64,000 bases of DNA from Protaetiibacter sp. (lineage in GTDB: Bacteria > Actinomycetota > Actinomycetes > Actinomycetales > Microbacteriaceae): the NCBI GenBank assembly GCA_030150265.1, contig JASLGG010000025.1:154744-218743 (forward strand), given 5' to 3'. Both the position numbers and the translations under genes were made by a program. Of this stretch, positions 8,200 to 16,103 are shown in pieces. Positions within the stretch are counted from its first letter, which is position 1. Every line of letters starts with the position of its first letter. The notes beneath the pieces were generated by a model. The model did not search any database and was not told where the DNA came from. It worked only from the letters and a program-made list of their open reading frames with translations.

Positions 8200-9294
8200 G
8201 TGACGTCACGCATCCTGGCGATCGAGACGGCGGTGCCCGAGGCGGCGCTGCCGCAGGATCGCGCGCGCGACATCCTGCTCCGTCAGCCGGGCCGCTCGCG
8301 GCTCGCCTCGCGGCTCGTGGCGGCCGCGTTCGACGCCTCGGGCATCGAGGAGCGTCGCACGGTGGTCGACGCCCTCGTCGGGGACGACGACTCCCCGCTC
8401 GTGGGGCCGGGCGGCGTGATCCGCCCCGCCACGACGGGCGAGCGCAACGCTCTCTACGCGCGGCACGCGCCCGCTCTCGCCGCCGAGGCCGCGGGTCGTG
8501 CCCTCGTGGCCGCGGGGATGGGGCCCGCGGAGGTCACCCACCTGGTGACCGTCTCGTGCACGGGCTTCGTCTCACCCGGTCCCGACCTCGCGATCGTCCG
8601 CGCGCTCGGCATGGACCCCGGCACGGCCCGCCTCCACATCGGGTTCATGGGATGCAGCGGCGCCTTCCCCGCCCTGCGCGCCGCCGACGCGTTCTGCCGC
8701 GCCGATCCGTCGGCCGTCGTGCTCGTGGTGTGCGTCGAGCTCTGCACCGTGCACCTGGGGGCCTCCGACGATCCGGAGCAGATCGTGGCGATGTCGCTCT
8801 TCGGCGACGGCGCGGCGGCTGCGGTGGTCTCCTCGCGCGACCCCGCGCGTCCGGCGCTCGCGCTCGACGGCTTCCTCACGGGCCTGCTCCCCGACACGGT
8901 CGACGAGATGACCTGGACGATCGGCGACGCCGGCTTCGTGATGCGGCTCTCGAGCCGGGTTCCCGCCCATATCGGGCACGGCATCCGCGCGGCCCTCGCG
9001 CCCCTGCTGCCCGAGGGGGCGGATGCCGTGGACGGCTGGGCGGTGCACCCCGGCGGGCGCAGCATCGTCGACCACGTGCGCGACGCCCTCGGCCTCCCCG
9101 AGCAGGCCATGCGCCACTCCCGCGCCGTGCTCGCGCGCCACGGCAACATGTCGAGCCCGACGATCCTCTTCGTGCTGCGGCGGCTGCTCGAGGAGCAGGC
9201 GGAGGGGGTCGCGTGCGCGATGGCCTTCGGGCCGGGGCTCACGCTCGAGGCGGCGCGGATGCGCGTCGAGCGGCCCGCGGGGGTCGCACGGTGA
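8200..9294 (+). CDS. Type III polyketide synthase (chalcone synthase-like)
   Basis: The 364-residue protein is a homodimeric-type condensing enzyme that extends an acyl-CoA starter with malonyl-CoA and cyclises the product. The Cys-His-Asn triad is present: Cys152 in GFMGCSGAFPALRAAD, His283 in GWAVHPGG and Asn316 in HGNMSSPT. The C-terminal loop MAFGPGLTLEAARM is also typical. Actinobacterial relatives make alkylresorcinols, alkylpyrones or related phenolic lipids; the product here is not known. It starts with GTG and overlaps the methyltransferase gene by 4 nt. Confidence 0.93.
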   Translation: MTSRILAIETAVPEAALPQDRARDILLRQPGRSRLASRLVAAAFDASGIEERRTVVDALVGDDDSPLVGPGGVIRPATTGERNALYARHAPALAAEAAGRALVAAGMGPAEVTHLVTVSCTGFVSPGPDLAIVRALGMDPGTARLHIGFMGCSGAFPALRAADAFCRADPSAVVLVVCVELCTVHLGASDDPEQIVAMSLFGDGAAAAVVSSRDPARPALALDGFLTGLLPDTVDEMTWTIGDAGFVMRLSSRVPAHIGHGIRAALAPLLPEGADAVDGWAVHPGGRSIVDHVRDALGLPEQAMRHSRAVLARHGNMSSPTILFVLRRLLEEQAEGVACAMAFGPGLTLEAARMRVERPAGVAR

Positions 9295-10010
9295 GCGGTC
9301 TGCGCACCCGTGCGACGGGCATCCTCGAGGCGATGGACGACCCGGCATGCGATCCGCGCCTCCTCGAGAACACCTACCGCCGCTTCCGGCTGGTCAACCG
9401 CCTCGTGGCCGGGTGGCGCCTGCTGTACCGGCATCGCATCCGTCCGCTGCTGTCGCCGTCGCGGCCGTTCGCGCTGCTCGACATCGGCTCGGGCGGGGCG
9501 GATGTCGCCCGGGCGCTCGCGGACCGTGCGCGCCGCGACGGCCTCCGGCTCGAGGTGACCGCCGCGGACCCCGACGAACGCGCGCACGCCTTCGCGTCGG
9601 CAGCCCCGCATCCGGGCGTCGCCCTGCGGCGCGCCTCGGCGGAGCAGCTCGTGGACGAGGGCGCGCGCTTCGACCTCGTGGTCTCGAACCACGTGCTCCA
9701 CCACCTCGACGAGCTGCCGGGCTTCCTCGCGGCGTGTGCGCGGCTCGCGCCGCGGGCGCTGCACAACGACATCCGGCGCTCGCCCGCCGCCCTCGCGCTC
9801 TACACCGCCGCCGTGTGGCCGATCGCGGCCGGCAGCTTCCTGTACGGCGACGGGTGCGCGTCGATCCGCCGCAGCTACACGGTCGCGGAGCTGCGCGCGG
9901 CGGCGCCTCCCGGATGGCGGGTCGAGGCTGCGCGCCCCTTCCGCGTGCTGCTGACGCTCGACCCCGCCCCCGCATCCGCGCCGGCACCGGGAGAGGGGCG
10001 GGACGGATGA
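9291..10010 (+). CDS. SAM-dependent class I methyltransferase
   Basis: The 239-residue protein contains the Rossmann SAM-binding motif I LLDIGSGGADVARALADRA (near residues 63-81), an acidic residue after the second strand (TAADPDER), and the motif SNHVLHHLDELPGFLAAC. It begins with GTG at the PKS stop (GTGA). It probably O- or C-methylates the polyketide made by the preceding enzyme; this is inferred from the tight coupling only. Its stop overlaps the next start (ATGA). Confidence 0.87.
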   Translation: MSGLRTRATGILEAMDDPACDPRLLENTYRRFRLVNRLVAGWRLLYRHRIRPLLSPSRPFALLDIGSGGADVARALADRARRDGLRLEVTAADPDERAHAFASAAPHPGVALRRASAEQLVDEGARFDLVVSNHVLHHLDELPGFLAACARLAPRALHNDIRRSPAALALYTAAVWPIAAGSFLYGDGCASIRRSYTVAELRAAAPPGWRVEAARPFRVLLTLDPAPASAPAPGEGRDG

Positions 10011-10375
10011 CCGCGGCCCGCGCCCTCGCGACCCTCGCCGCGTGCTCCTACGCCGCGAGCTGCGCGCTCGGCATCGGGGTGGCCACCGGCCGACTGCGCA
10101 CCGGGCGCGCGCACTGGGTGCATCACGCGCTCTACGTGAGCACGACCGCCACGGCCGCCGCCTCCGCGACGGCCCTCGTCGCCGAGCGGGGGCGGCGCGG
10201 TGCCATCGCGGTCCCCGCTCTCCTGCCGCTCGCCCTCATCCCGTTCGCGGGCACGCGGGGGTGGCGGCATCCGGCGCTCGCCGCCGCGGGTACGCCGTTC
10301 ACGATCGCCGCGCTCGTCGTGGCCTGGAGCCCGCGCCGCCGGCGCCGGGCGCGTCGGAGGAAGGGAGCACGCTGA
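10007..10375 (+). CDS. Small membrane protein in the polyketide operon
   Basis: A 122-residue protein with three or four short hydrophobic segments (about residues 6-24, 39-58, 68-80 and 93-106) and a strongly basic C-terminus (RRRRRARRRKGAR). No family recognised. It is linked by 4-nt and 1-nt overlaps to the methyltransferase and to the nitroreductase-family gene, so it is part of the same translation-coupled operon. A role in holding the pathway at the membrane is possible but only inferred. Confidence 0.75.
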   Translation: MTAARALATLAACSYAASCALGIGVATGRLRTGRAHWVHHALYVSTTATAAASATALVAERGRRGAIAVPALLPLALIPFAGTRGWRHPALAAAGTPFTIAALVVAWSPRRRRRARRRKGAR

Positions 10376-11181
10376 TGGATTTCCTCGAGGTGGTGCGGCG
10401 TCGCAAGACGACCAACGGGCCGCTCGCGCCCGATCCGGTGTCGGAGGAGCACCAGCGCCTCCTCATGGAGGTCGCGAGCCGTGCGCCTTCCCAGCTCAAC
10501 AGCCAGCCGTGGCGCTTCGTGCTCGTGGAGGAGCGCGCCACGATCGAGGAAATCGCCCGCATCAGCGGCGAGTCGATGACGACGGCGATGTCGAACGGCA
10601 CCTTCTTCGAGCGCTACAAGCCCTACTTCCGCTTCAGCCGGGAGGAGATGGCGCGCGAGCGCAGCGGGATGCTGTTCGACAAGCTTCCGGCGCCGCTGCG
10701 GCCGTTCACGAACCAGGTGTTCACCCCGCGCGGCCAGAAGCTCATGAACACCATGCGCGTGCCCCAGCTGCTCGGCGAGGAGAACCGCAAGCTCGTGGCG
10801 GGCGCCCCGCTGCTGCTCGGCGTCATGCTCGACCGCGCCGAGTACCGGCCGGGCGAGCTCTCGTCGTTCTACTCGGTGTTCTCGATGGGCGCCGCCATGG
10901 AGAACGTGTGGCTCGCGACGACGGCGCTCGGCATGGGCATCCAGTTCATCTCCTTCCCGATGGAGGTGCCGGGAGCCTGGGACCGGATCGTGCGCCTCCT
11001 CGCGGTGCCCGACGAGCTCGAGCTCATGGCGGTGTACCGGCTCGGCTACCTGCCGGAGTCGGACAGGCGCCCCGCGATCGACTGGACGAGCCACGAGCGG
11101 CGGCTGCCGTCGCAGTTCGTGTTCCGCGAGACCTGCCGCACGCCGGAGGGGCGCTGGGACGAGGCGGCGCCGTCGGCCTGA
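10375..11181 (+). CDS. Nitroreductase-family FMN oxidoreductase
   Basis: The 268-residue protein has the nitroreductase N-terminus FLEVVRRRKTTNGPLAPDPVSEEH, the FMN-contacting segment SRAPSQLNSQPWRFVLVEE (about residues 38-56), and the C-terminal GMGIQFISFPMEVPGAWD region. It starts with ATG after AAGGGAG, overlapping the previous stop by one base. It could act as the redox tailoring enzyme of the polyketide operon. The start chosen excludes an upstream extension that lies inside the preceding membrane protein gene. Confidence 0.87.
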   Translation: MDFLEVVRRRKTTNGPLAPDPVSEEHQRLLMEVASRAPSQLNSQPWRFVLVEERATIEEIARISGESMTTAMSNGTFFERYKPYFRFSREEMARERSGMLFDKLPAPLRPFTNQVFTPRGQKLMNTMRVPQLLGEENRKLVAGAPLLLGVMLDRAEYRPGELSSFYSVFSMGAAMENVWLATTALGMGIQFISFPMEVPGAWDRIVRLLAVPDELELMAVYRLGYLPESDRRPAIDWTSHERRLPSQFVFRETCRTPEGRWDEAAPSA

Positions 11182-11237
11182 CGCCTGACGCCGCAGCCCG
11201 CGGTCCGCGCCGGTCGCGGCACGGCATCCGGGTATGG

Positions 11238-11358
11238 CAGAATTGCTCCTTGTGCTTCCGCACGGCCCTGCCACAGGGGGGCCATCGCGAGTTCGAAGCG
11301 CGCATCCTTCCCTGAATCCCGCGTTCGACCTGTGGCGGGCGCAGAGAGCGAAAACTCC
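11238..11358 (+). promoter_or_regulatory. rplS leader: candidate -10 box and structured 5' UTR
   Basis: CAGAAT at 11238-11243, the same hexamer as before rpsP, is followed by about 115 nt of untranslated leader. GCCACAGG (11270-11277) is perfectly complementary to CCTGTGGC (11329-11336), enclosing further GC-rich pairing. The right arm ends 22 nt before the rplS ATG, next to the purine-rich AGAGAGCGAAAA that must serve as ribosome binding site. Confidence 0.4.
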
Positions 11359-11706
11359 ATGCACATCCTCGACGACGTCGACGCCGCCTCGCTGCGTTCC
11401 GACATCCCCGAGTTCCGCGCCGGCGACACCGTCAAGGTGCACGTCAACATCATCGAGGGCAGCCGCTCGCGTATCCAGGTCTTCCAGGGCGTCGTGATCG
11501 CCCGTTCCGGCGAGGGCGTGCGCGAGACCTTCACGGTGCGCAAGGTCAGCTTCCAGGTGGGCGTCGAGCGCACCTTCCCGGTGCACTCGCCCGTGATCGA
11601 CCACATCGAGATCGTCACCCGCGGCGACGTGCGTCGCGCCAAGCTCTACTACCTGCGCGACCTCCGCGGCAAGAAGGCCAAGATCAAGGAGCGCCGCGAC
11701 GTCTGA
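11359..11706 (+). CDS. rplS: 50S ribosomal protein L19
   Basis: L19 lies at the 30S-50S interface. The start MHILDDVDAASLRSDIPEF gives 115 residues, the normal length; nine extra residues from an upstream in-frame ATG at 11332 would be atypical. The diagnostic segments FRAGDTVKVHVNIIEGSRSR, VFQGVVIARSG and the basic end LYYLRDLRGKKAKIKERRDV are all present. A strong hairpin follows the stop. Confidence 0.97.
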   Translation: MHILDDVDAASLRSDIPEFRAGDTVKVHVNIIEGSRSRIQVFQGVVIARSGEGVRETFTVRKVSFQVGVERTFPVHSPVIDHIEIVTRGDVRRAKLYYLRDLRGKKAKIKERRDV

Positions 11707-11726
11707 GACTCTCGCGCCACGACTCC

Positions 11727-11759
11727 GAGCCCGGCTCCCGCACCCGCGGGGCCGGGCTC
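11727..11759 (+). terminator. Hairpin after rplS
   Basis: GAGCCCGGC and GCCGGGCTC form a perfect nine-pair stem around a 15-nt GC-rich loop, 20 nt after the rplS stop. It is followed by CGTCGTTCTCC rather than a clean T-run, as is usual in high-GC actinobacteria. It separates rplS from the leaderless lepB promoter. Confidence 0.65.
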
Positions 11760-11817
11760 CGTCGTTCTCCCGGTGTGGATGCGCCCGCGCGCTCGCGGGC
11801 CACCTATGCTGGCAGGG

Positions 11818-12639
11818 ATGTCAGGGGAGCGGATGAGCGAGCAGGGTCACGAGCCGGGCAGCGAGGCAGCGGATGCCGGTGCCGAGACCGTGACGGATGC
11901 CGCCCCCCGCAAGCGCGGCTTCCTGCTGTTCCTGCGCGACGTCGCCGTCATCGTGCTCGCGGCGATCGTCATCTCCTTCCTCATCAAGACGTTCCTCATC
12001 CGCTCGTTCTACATCCCGTCGGAGTCGATGGAGGACACCCTCCACGTGAACGACCGGATCATCGTGAACCAGCTCGAGCCCGGCCTCATGCCGATCCAGC
12101 ACGGCGATGTGATCGTGTTCAAGGACCCGGGCGGCTGGCTCGAGCCGAAGCCGAAGCCGGAGCAGAACCCGGTGGCGGGCTTCTTCGAGTGGCTCGGCTC
12201 GCTCGTGGGCCTCACGGCCCCCGACTCGGGCGACCATCTCATCAAGCGCGTGATCGGGCTGCCCGGCGATCGGGTGGCGTGCTGCAACGACTTCGGGCAG
12301 ATGACGGTGAACGGCGTGGCGCTCGACGAGTCGCCCTACGTGCTGCTGCGGCCCGGCGCGACGCGGGTGTCGGAGAGCGACTTCGACGTGACGGTCCCCG
12401 AGGGCTCGTTGTGGGTCATGGGCGACAATCGCTACAACTCGCGCGACTCGCGCTACAACCGCGACAAGCCGGGCAACGGCTTCGTGCCGATCAGCGACGT
12501 CGTGGGGCGCGCCATCCTCATCTCGTGGCCGATCGACCGCTGGACCTGGCTCGACAACTACCCGCTCGTCTTCGCTGGGGTCGACGACGGCACCGACACG
12601 ACCCCCGAGCCGCAGCAGACCGAGACCTCGGGCGGATGA
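11818..12639 (+). CDS. lepB: Signal peptidase I
   Basis: This membrane-bound serine protease cleaves Sec and Tat signal peptides. The 273-residue protein has an N-terminal cytoplasmic tail, one membrane helix near residues 36-60, the nucleophile Ser70 (IPSESMEDTL), and the general base Lys143 in HLIKRVIGLPGD, followed by box E VMGDNRYNSRDSR. It is the bacterial Ser-Lys type, unlike the second signal peptidase in this window at 51588. TATGCT lies 7 nt upstream of the ATG, so it is probably leaderless. Its stop overlaps the rnhB start. Confidence 0.96.
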   Translation: MSGERMSEQGHEPGSEAADAGAETVTDAAPRKRGFLLFLRDVAVIVLAAIVISFLIKTFLIRSFYIPSESMEDTLHVNDRIIVNQLEPGLMPIQHGDVIVFKDPGGWLEPKPKPEQNPVAGFFEWLGSLVGLTAPDSGDHLIKRVIGLPGDRVACCNDFGQMTVNGVALDESPYVLLRPGATRVSESDFDVTVPEGSLWVMGDNRYNSRDSRYNRDKPGNGFVPISDVVGRAILISWPIDRWTWLDNYPLVFAGVDDGTDTTPEPQQTETSGG

Positions 12640-13301
12640 CGGTCGCCGATCCGACCCTGCGGTTCGAGCGGCAGCTCTTCCGCGAGGGCGCCACCCTCGT
12701 CATCGGCTGCGACGAGGTGGGCCGCGGCGCGATCGCGGGTCCGGTCGCGGTCGGGCTCGGGGTGTTCCTGCCCGACGTGCGCCGGATGCCGCAGGGGCTG
12801 CGCGACTCGAAGCTGCTGTCCGAGCAGCGTCGCGAGCAGCTGCATCCGGAGGTGCTCGGCTGGGCACCGCACTCCGCGGTGGGCCTGGCCGACAACGCGG
12901 AGGTCGACGCGCTCGGCATCGTGCCGGGGCTGGGGCTCGCGGCCGTCCGCGCGCTCGAGCAGCTCATCCTGCAGGCGGTGCCGGTCGAGACGGCGATCGT
13001 GGTGCTCGACGGCTCGCACGACTGGCTGACGCCCGCGCTGGCGGACTGGCCGGAGTCGTCGCGTCCGCGCGTCATGACCCGCGTGAAGGCCGACCGCGAC
13101 TGCGCCACCGTGGCCGCGGCATCCGTGCTCGCCAAGGTGCACCGCGACCGGCTGATGATCGAGGCCGACGGCGTGCACCCGGGCTACGAGTGGGCGAGCA
13201 ACAAGGGCTACGCCTCGACGGCGCACTACGACGCGATCGCGCGGCTCGGCGCGAGCGTGCTGCACCGCTGGAGCTGGCTCAAGCAGCCCGCCCTCTTCTG
13301 A
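12636..13301 (+). CDS. rnhB: Ribonuclease HII
   Basis: RNase HII removes ribonucleotides and RNA primers from RNA/DNA hybrids. The 221-residue protein has the active-site motif GCDEVGRGAIAGP near residues 24-36, the SKLLSEQRRE segment, LDGSHDW (third acidic residue) and the ASVLAKVHRDRLM motif. The lepB-rnhB-DUF2469-yraN order is the standard actinobacterial one. It is translationally coupled to lepB through an ATGA overlap. Confidence 0.97.
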   Translation: MTVADPTLRFERQLFREGATLVIGCDEVGRGAIAGPVAVGLGVFLPDVRRMPQGLRDSKLLSEQRREQLHPEVLGWAPHSAVGLADNAEVDALGIVPGLGLAAVRALEQLILQAVPVETAIVVLDGSHDWLTPALADWPESSRPRVMTRVKADRDCATVAAASVLAKVHRDRLMIEADGVHPGYEWASNKGYASTAHYDAIARLGASVLHRWSWLKQPALF

Positions 13302-13324
13302 CCTCCCCGCTAGTCGACCTCCCG

Positions 13325-13362
13325 CTGGTCGAGTAGCCGCGAAGCGGCGTGTCGAGACCCCA
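13325..13362. repeat. REP-like palindrome between rnhB and the DUF2469 gene
   Basis: The sequence CTGGTCGAGTAGCCGCGAAGCGGCGTGTCGAGACCCC is the same unit as at 821-890. TCGA arms flank GCCGC-GAA-GCGGC. It lies in the 76-nt gap upstream of a leaderless promoter (TAGACT at 13365), so here it is between codirectional genes rather than at a convergent junction. Confidence 0.8.
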
Positions 13363-13377
13363 ACTAGACTCGCAACG

Positions 13378-13701
13378 ATGGACGAGGACGAGTTCGACGA
13401 CTACGACCGCGAGGTCGAGCTGGCGCTGTATCGCGAGTACCGCGACGTGGTGGGCCAGTTCAAGTACGTGATCGAGACGGAGCGCCGCTTCTACCTCGCC
13501 AACGAGGTGACGCTCGAGCGCCACGACACCGAGCACGACTTCTACTTCGAGCTCACCATGAACGACGTGTGGGTGTGGGACGTCTACCGCTCCGACCGCT
13601 TCGTGAAGAGCGTGCGCGTGCTCACCTTCAAGGACGTCAACGTCGAGGTGCGCGGCGACAAGGATCTCGAGCTCCCGAAGGAGCTCGCGCTCGACGAGTG
13701 A
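13378..13701 (+). CDS. DUF2469 family protein
   Basis: A 107-residue, very acidic and aromatic protein (MDEDEFDDYDREVELALYRE, then FKYVIETERRFYLANEV, YFELTMNDVWVWDVYR). It belongs to the actinobacteria-specific DUF2469 family, always found near rnhB and yraN. Its function is not known. TAGACT lies 7 nt before the ATG, a leaderless arrangement. The next reading frame starts inside its stop (GTGA). Confidence 0.93.
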   Translation: MDEDEFDDYDREVELALYREYRDVVGQFKYVIETERRFYLANEVTLERHDTEHDFYFELTMNDVWVWDVYRSDRFVKSVRVLTFKDVNVEVRGDKDLELPKELALDE

Positions 13702-14096
13702 GCGCGGATGCGGCGATGACGCCCGCGTGCCCGTGCGGCTCCGGCCGCGCCTACGCGGCGTGCTGCGGGCCCTTGCACGCGGGGGAGCCGGCTCCCACGG
13801 CCGAGGCGCTCATGCGCTCGCGGTTCAGCGCCTTCGCGCGGGGCGACGCGGCGTACCTGCTGGCGAGCTGGCATCCCTCGACCCGGCCCCGCGAGCTGAT
13901 CCTGGAGCCGGATGTCGTGTGGCGCCGCCTGCAGATCGTCGACACGGTGGCGGGCGGGCCGGATGACGCGGAGGGCGTCGTGGAGTTCCGCGCCTCGTAC
14001 CGCGGGCCGGAGGGCGCCGGGCTGCTGCACGAGCGCTCGCGCTTCGTGCGGGCCGAGGGGCGCTGGGCGTACCTCGACGGCGAGCAGCGCACCTGA
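13698..14096 (+). CDS. YchJ-family protein with SEC-C-like zinc motif
   Basis: The 132-residue protein begins with a cysteine cluster, PACPCGSGRAYAACCGPLHAG, typical of SEC-C/YchJ zinc-binding domains, followed by the NTF2-like domain (LMRSRFSAFARGDAAYLLASWHPSTRP, then VVEFRASY and RFVRAEGRWAYLDGE). The start could be GTG at 13698, coupled to the previous gene, or ATG at 13716; both keep the domain. The exact role of this family is unknown. Confidence 0.88.
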   Translation: MSADAAMTPACPCGSGRAYAACCGPLHAGEPAPTAEALMRSRFSAFARGDAAYLLASWHPSTRPRELILEPDVVWRRLQIVDTVAGGPDDAEGVVEFRASYRGPEGAGLLHERSRFVRAEGRWAYLDGEQRT

Positions 14097-14217
14097 GGCC
14101 CCGCGGCATCGGGGGGTGCCCGGACGCCGCTCCTCCCCATAGACGGCATCCGTTCGCCGTCCCCGATTCGGTGTGCGCGGACTCCGCGCCCGACGCCGTC
14201 CCGCCAGGCTCTCCCGC

Positions 14218-14574
14218 ATGGCGGCGAAAGACGACCTCGGACGGCGCGGCGAGCGGCTCGCCGAGCAGCACCTGACCTCGCGCGGCTACCGCACGATCGA
14301 CCGCAACTGGCGCTGCCGGCACGGCGAGATCGACCTCGTGATGCGCGACGGCGTCGCGCTCGTCTTCGTCGAGGTGAAGACCCGCAGCTCCACCGCGTTC
14401 GGGCATCCCTTCGAGGCGATCACGCCGGTGAAGCTCGCACGTCTGCGGCGGCTCGCGGGTCTGTGGTGCGCGGCGCATCCGGATGAGCGCGGCCGGGTGC
14501 GCATCGACGCGGTCGCCGTGCTCGCGCCGCGCGGCGCGATCGCCACGGTCGAGCACCTCGTGGGGGTGTTCTGA
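14218..14574 (+). CDS. yraN: YraN family protein (UPF0102, endonuclease-like fold)
   Basis: The 118-residue protein shows the restriction-endonuclease-like motif of the family: DLGRRGERLAEQHLTSRGYR, RHGEIDLVMRDG and VFVEVKTRSS (the E-D-ExK arrangement). The start at 14218 is chosen because CAGGCT lies 7 nt upstream and because the family N-terminus fits; a longer frame from 14173 adds a basic stretch. It is coupled to the comM-like gene by an overlap. Its biochemical role is uncertain. Confidence 0.93.
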   Translation: MAAKDDLGRRGERLAEQHLTSRGYRTIDRNWRCRHGEIDLVMRDGVALVFVEVKTRSSTAFGHPFEAITPVKLARLRRLAGLWCAAHPDERGRVRIDAVAVLAPRGAIATVEHLVGVF

Positions 14575-16103
14575 TGGGCGTCGGCCGGGCACATGCCGTC
14601 GCCCTGCTCGGGCTCGACGGCTCGCCCGTCGAGATCGAGGCCGACACCGCGAGCGGGCTGCCCGCCTTCGTGCTCGTCGGGCTGCCGGATGCGGCCCTCG
14701 GGGAGGCGAAGGCACGCGTGCGCTCGGCTGTGGGCAACAGCGGCTTCGAGTTCCCGGGATGCCGGGTCACCGTGGGTCTGTCGCCCGCCTCGCTGCCGAA
14801 GACCGGATCGGCCTTCGACCTCGGCATCGCGATGGCGCTGCTCGCGGCGGAGGGCGGCGTCGAGCCCGCGTCGGTCGCCGGCGTGGTGCACCTCGGCGAG
14901 CTCGGGCTCGACGGGCGGCTGCGCCCCGCCCGCGGCATCCTGCCCATGGTGCTCGCGGCCGAGCGTGCGGGCTTCGACACCGTGCTCGTGCCCGCGGGCA
15001 GCGCCGACGAGGCCGCTCTCGTGCCGGGCATGCGCGTGGTGCCGGTCGCCAGCCTGCGTGCCGCAGCGATCTGGCACGGGGCGGAGCTCGAGCCGGTCGA
15101 GGTGGAGCCGCTGTTGCCGACCGCGGTCCTCGCGGCCGACCCCGATCCGGGCGACCTCGCCGAGGTCGTCGGCAACCGGGATGCGGTCGAGGCCGTGCAG
15201 GTCGCGGCGGCGGGCGGCCACCACATGTTCCTGCTCGGACCGCCGGGCGCGGGCAAGACGATGATCGCCTCGCGGCTGCCCGGCATCCTGCCCGACCTCG
15301 ACGAGCGCGCGGCGATCGAGGTGAGCTCGATCCGCTCGCTCGCGGGCCTCCCCGTCGGACGTTCGCTCGCGATCCGTCCGCCCCTCGAGGCGCCGCATCA
15401 CTCGGCCTCGCCCGCGGCGATCGTGGGTGGCGGCAGCGGGGTCATCCGTCCGGGCGCGGCGGCGCGGGCGGCGCACGGGATCCTCTTCCTCGACGAGGCG
15501 CCGGAGTTCGCGCCCTCGGCGCTCGACTGCCTGCGGCAGCCGCTCGAGTCGGGCGTCATCACGATCTCCCGGGCGGCTGCGGCGGCGAGCTTCCCTGCCC
15601 GGTTCCAGCTCGTGCTCGCCGCGAACCCGTGCCCGTGCGGCAACGCGGGGGTGCGCGATGCCGAGTGCGGCTGCACGCCGTTCGCCCGCCGCCGCTACCT
15701 CGCGCGGCTCTCCGGTCCGCTGCTCGACCGGGTCGACATCCGGCTCGACGTTCCGCGGGTGACGGCCGCGCAGCTGCGGCTGGGCGCGGATGGGGCGGTC
15801 GTCTCGAGCGCCACCGCCCGCGTGCGCGTCGTCGAGGCGCGCGAGCGCGCGGCCCGGAGGCTCGCGGCGACGCCGTGGCGCCTCAACGCCCATGCGCCGG
15901 GCAGCTGGCTGCGGCGGGATGGCGCCCCGACATCCGGCGCGACCGCGACGCTCGACCGTGCCCTCGAGCGCGGGGCGCTCACGATGCGCGGCTACGACCG
16001 CGTGCTCCGCCTGGCCTGGACCCTCGCCGACCTCGACGGCGTCGATCGCCCGGGCCTCGACCAGATCGGTCGAGCCCTCTACCTCCGGAAGGCCGCAGCA
16101 TGA
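14574..16103 (+). CDS. comM: YifB/ComM family Mg-chelatase-like AAA+ ATPase
   Basis: The 509-residue protein has an N-terminal Lon-protease-like domain (residues 1-170), then an AAA+ core with Walker A LLGPPGAGKTMIASRLPG near residue 220, Walker B GILFLDEAPEF near 303, and the zinc-binding loop NPCPCGNAGVRDAECGC. ComM of competent bacteria is a hexameric helicase that promotes branch migration of incoming DNA. It lies between yraN and dprA with overlaps on both sides, the usual order even in species not known to be competent. Confidence 0.93.
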   Translation: MGVGRAHAVALLGLDGSPVEIEADTASGLPAFVLVGLPDAALGEAKARVRSAVGNSGFEFPGCRVTVGLSPASLPKTGSAFDLGIAMALLAAEGGVEPASVAGVVHLGELGLDGRLRPARGILPMVLAAERAGFDTVLVPAGSADEAALVPGMRVVPVASLRAAAIWHGAELEPVEVEPLLPTAVLAADPDPGDLAEVVGNRDAVEAVQVAAAGGHHMFLLGPPGAGKTMIASRLPGILPDLDERAAIEVSSIRSLAGLPVGRSLAIRPPLEAPHHSASPAAIVGGGSGVIRPGAAARAAHGILFLDEAPEFAPSALDCLRQPLESGVITISRAAAAASFPARFQLVLAANPCPCGNAGVRDAECGCTPFARRRYLARLSGPLLDRVDIRLDVPRVTAAQLRLGADGAVVSSATARVRVVEARERAARRLAATPWRLNAHAPGSWLRRDGAPTSGATATLDRALERGALTMRGYDRVLRLAWTLADLDGVDRPGLDQIGRALYLRKAAA

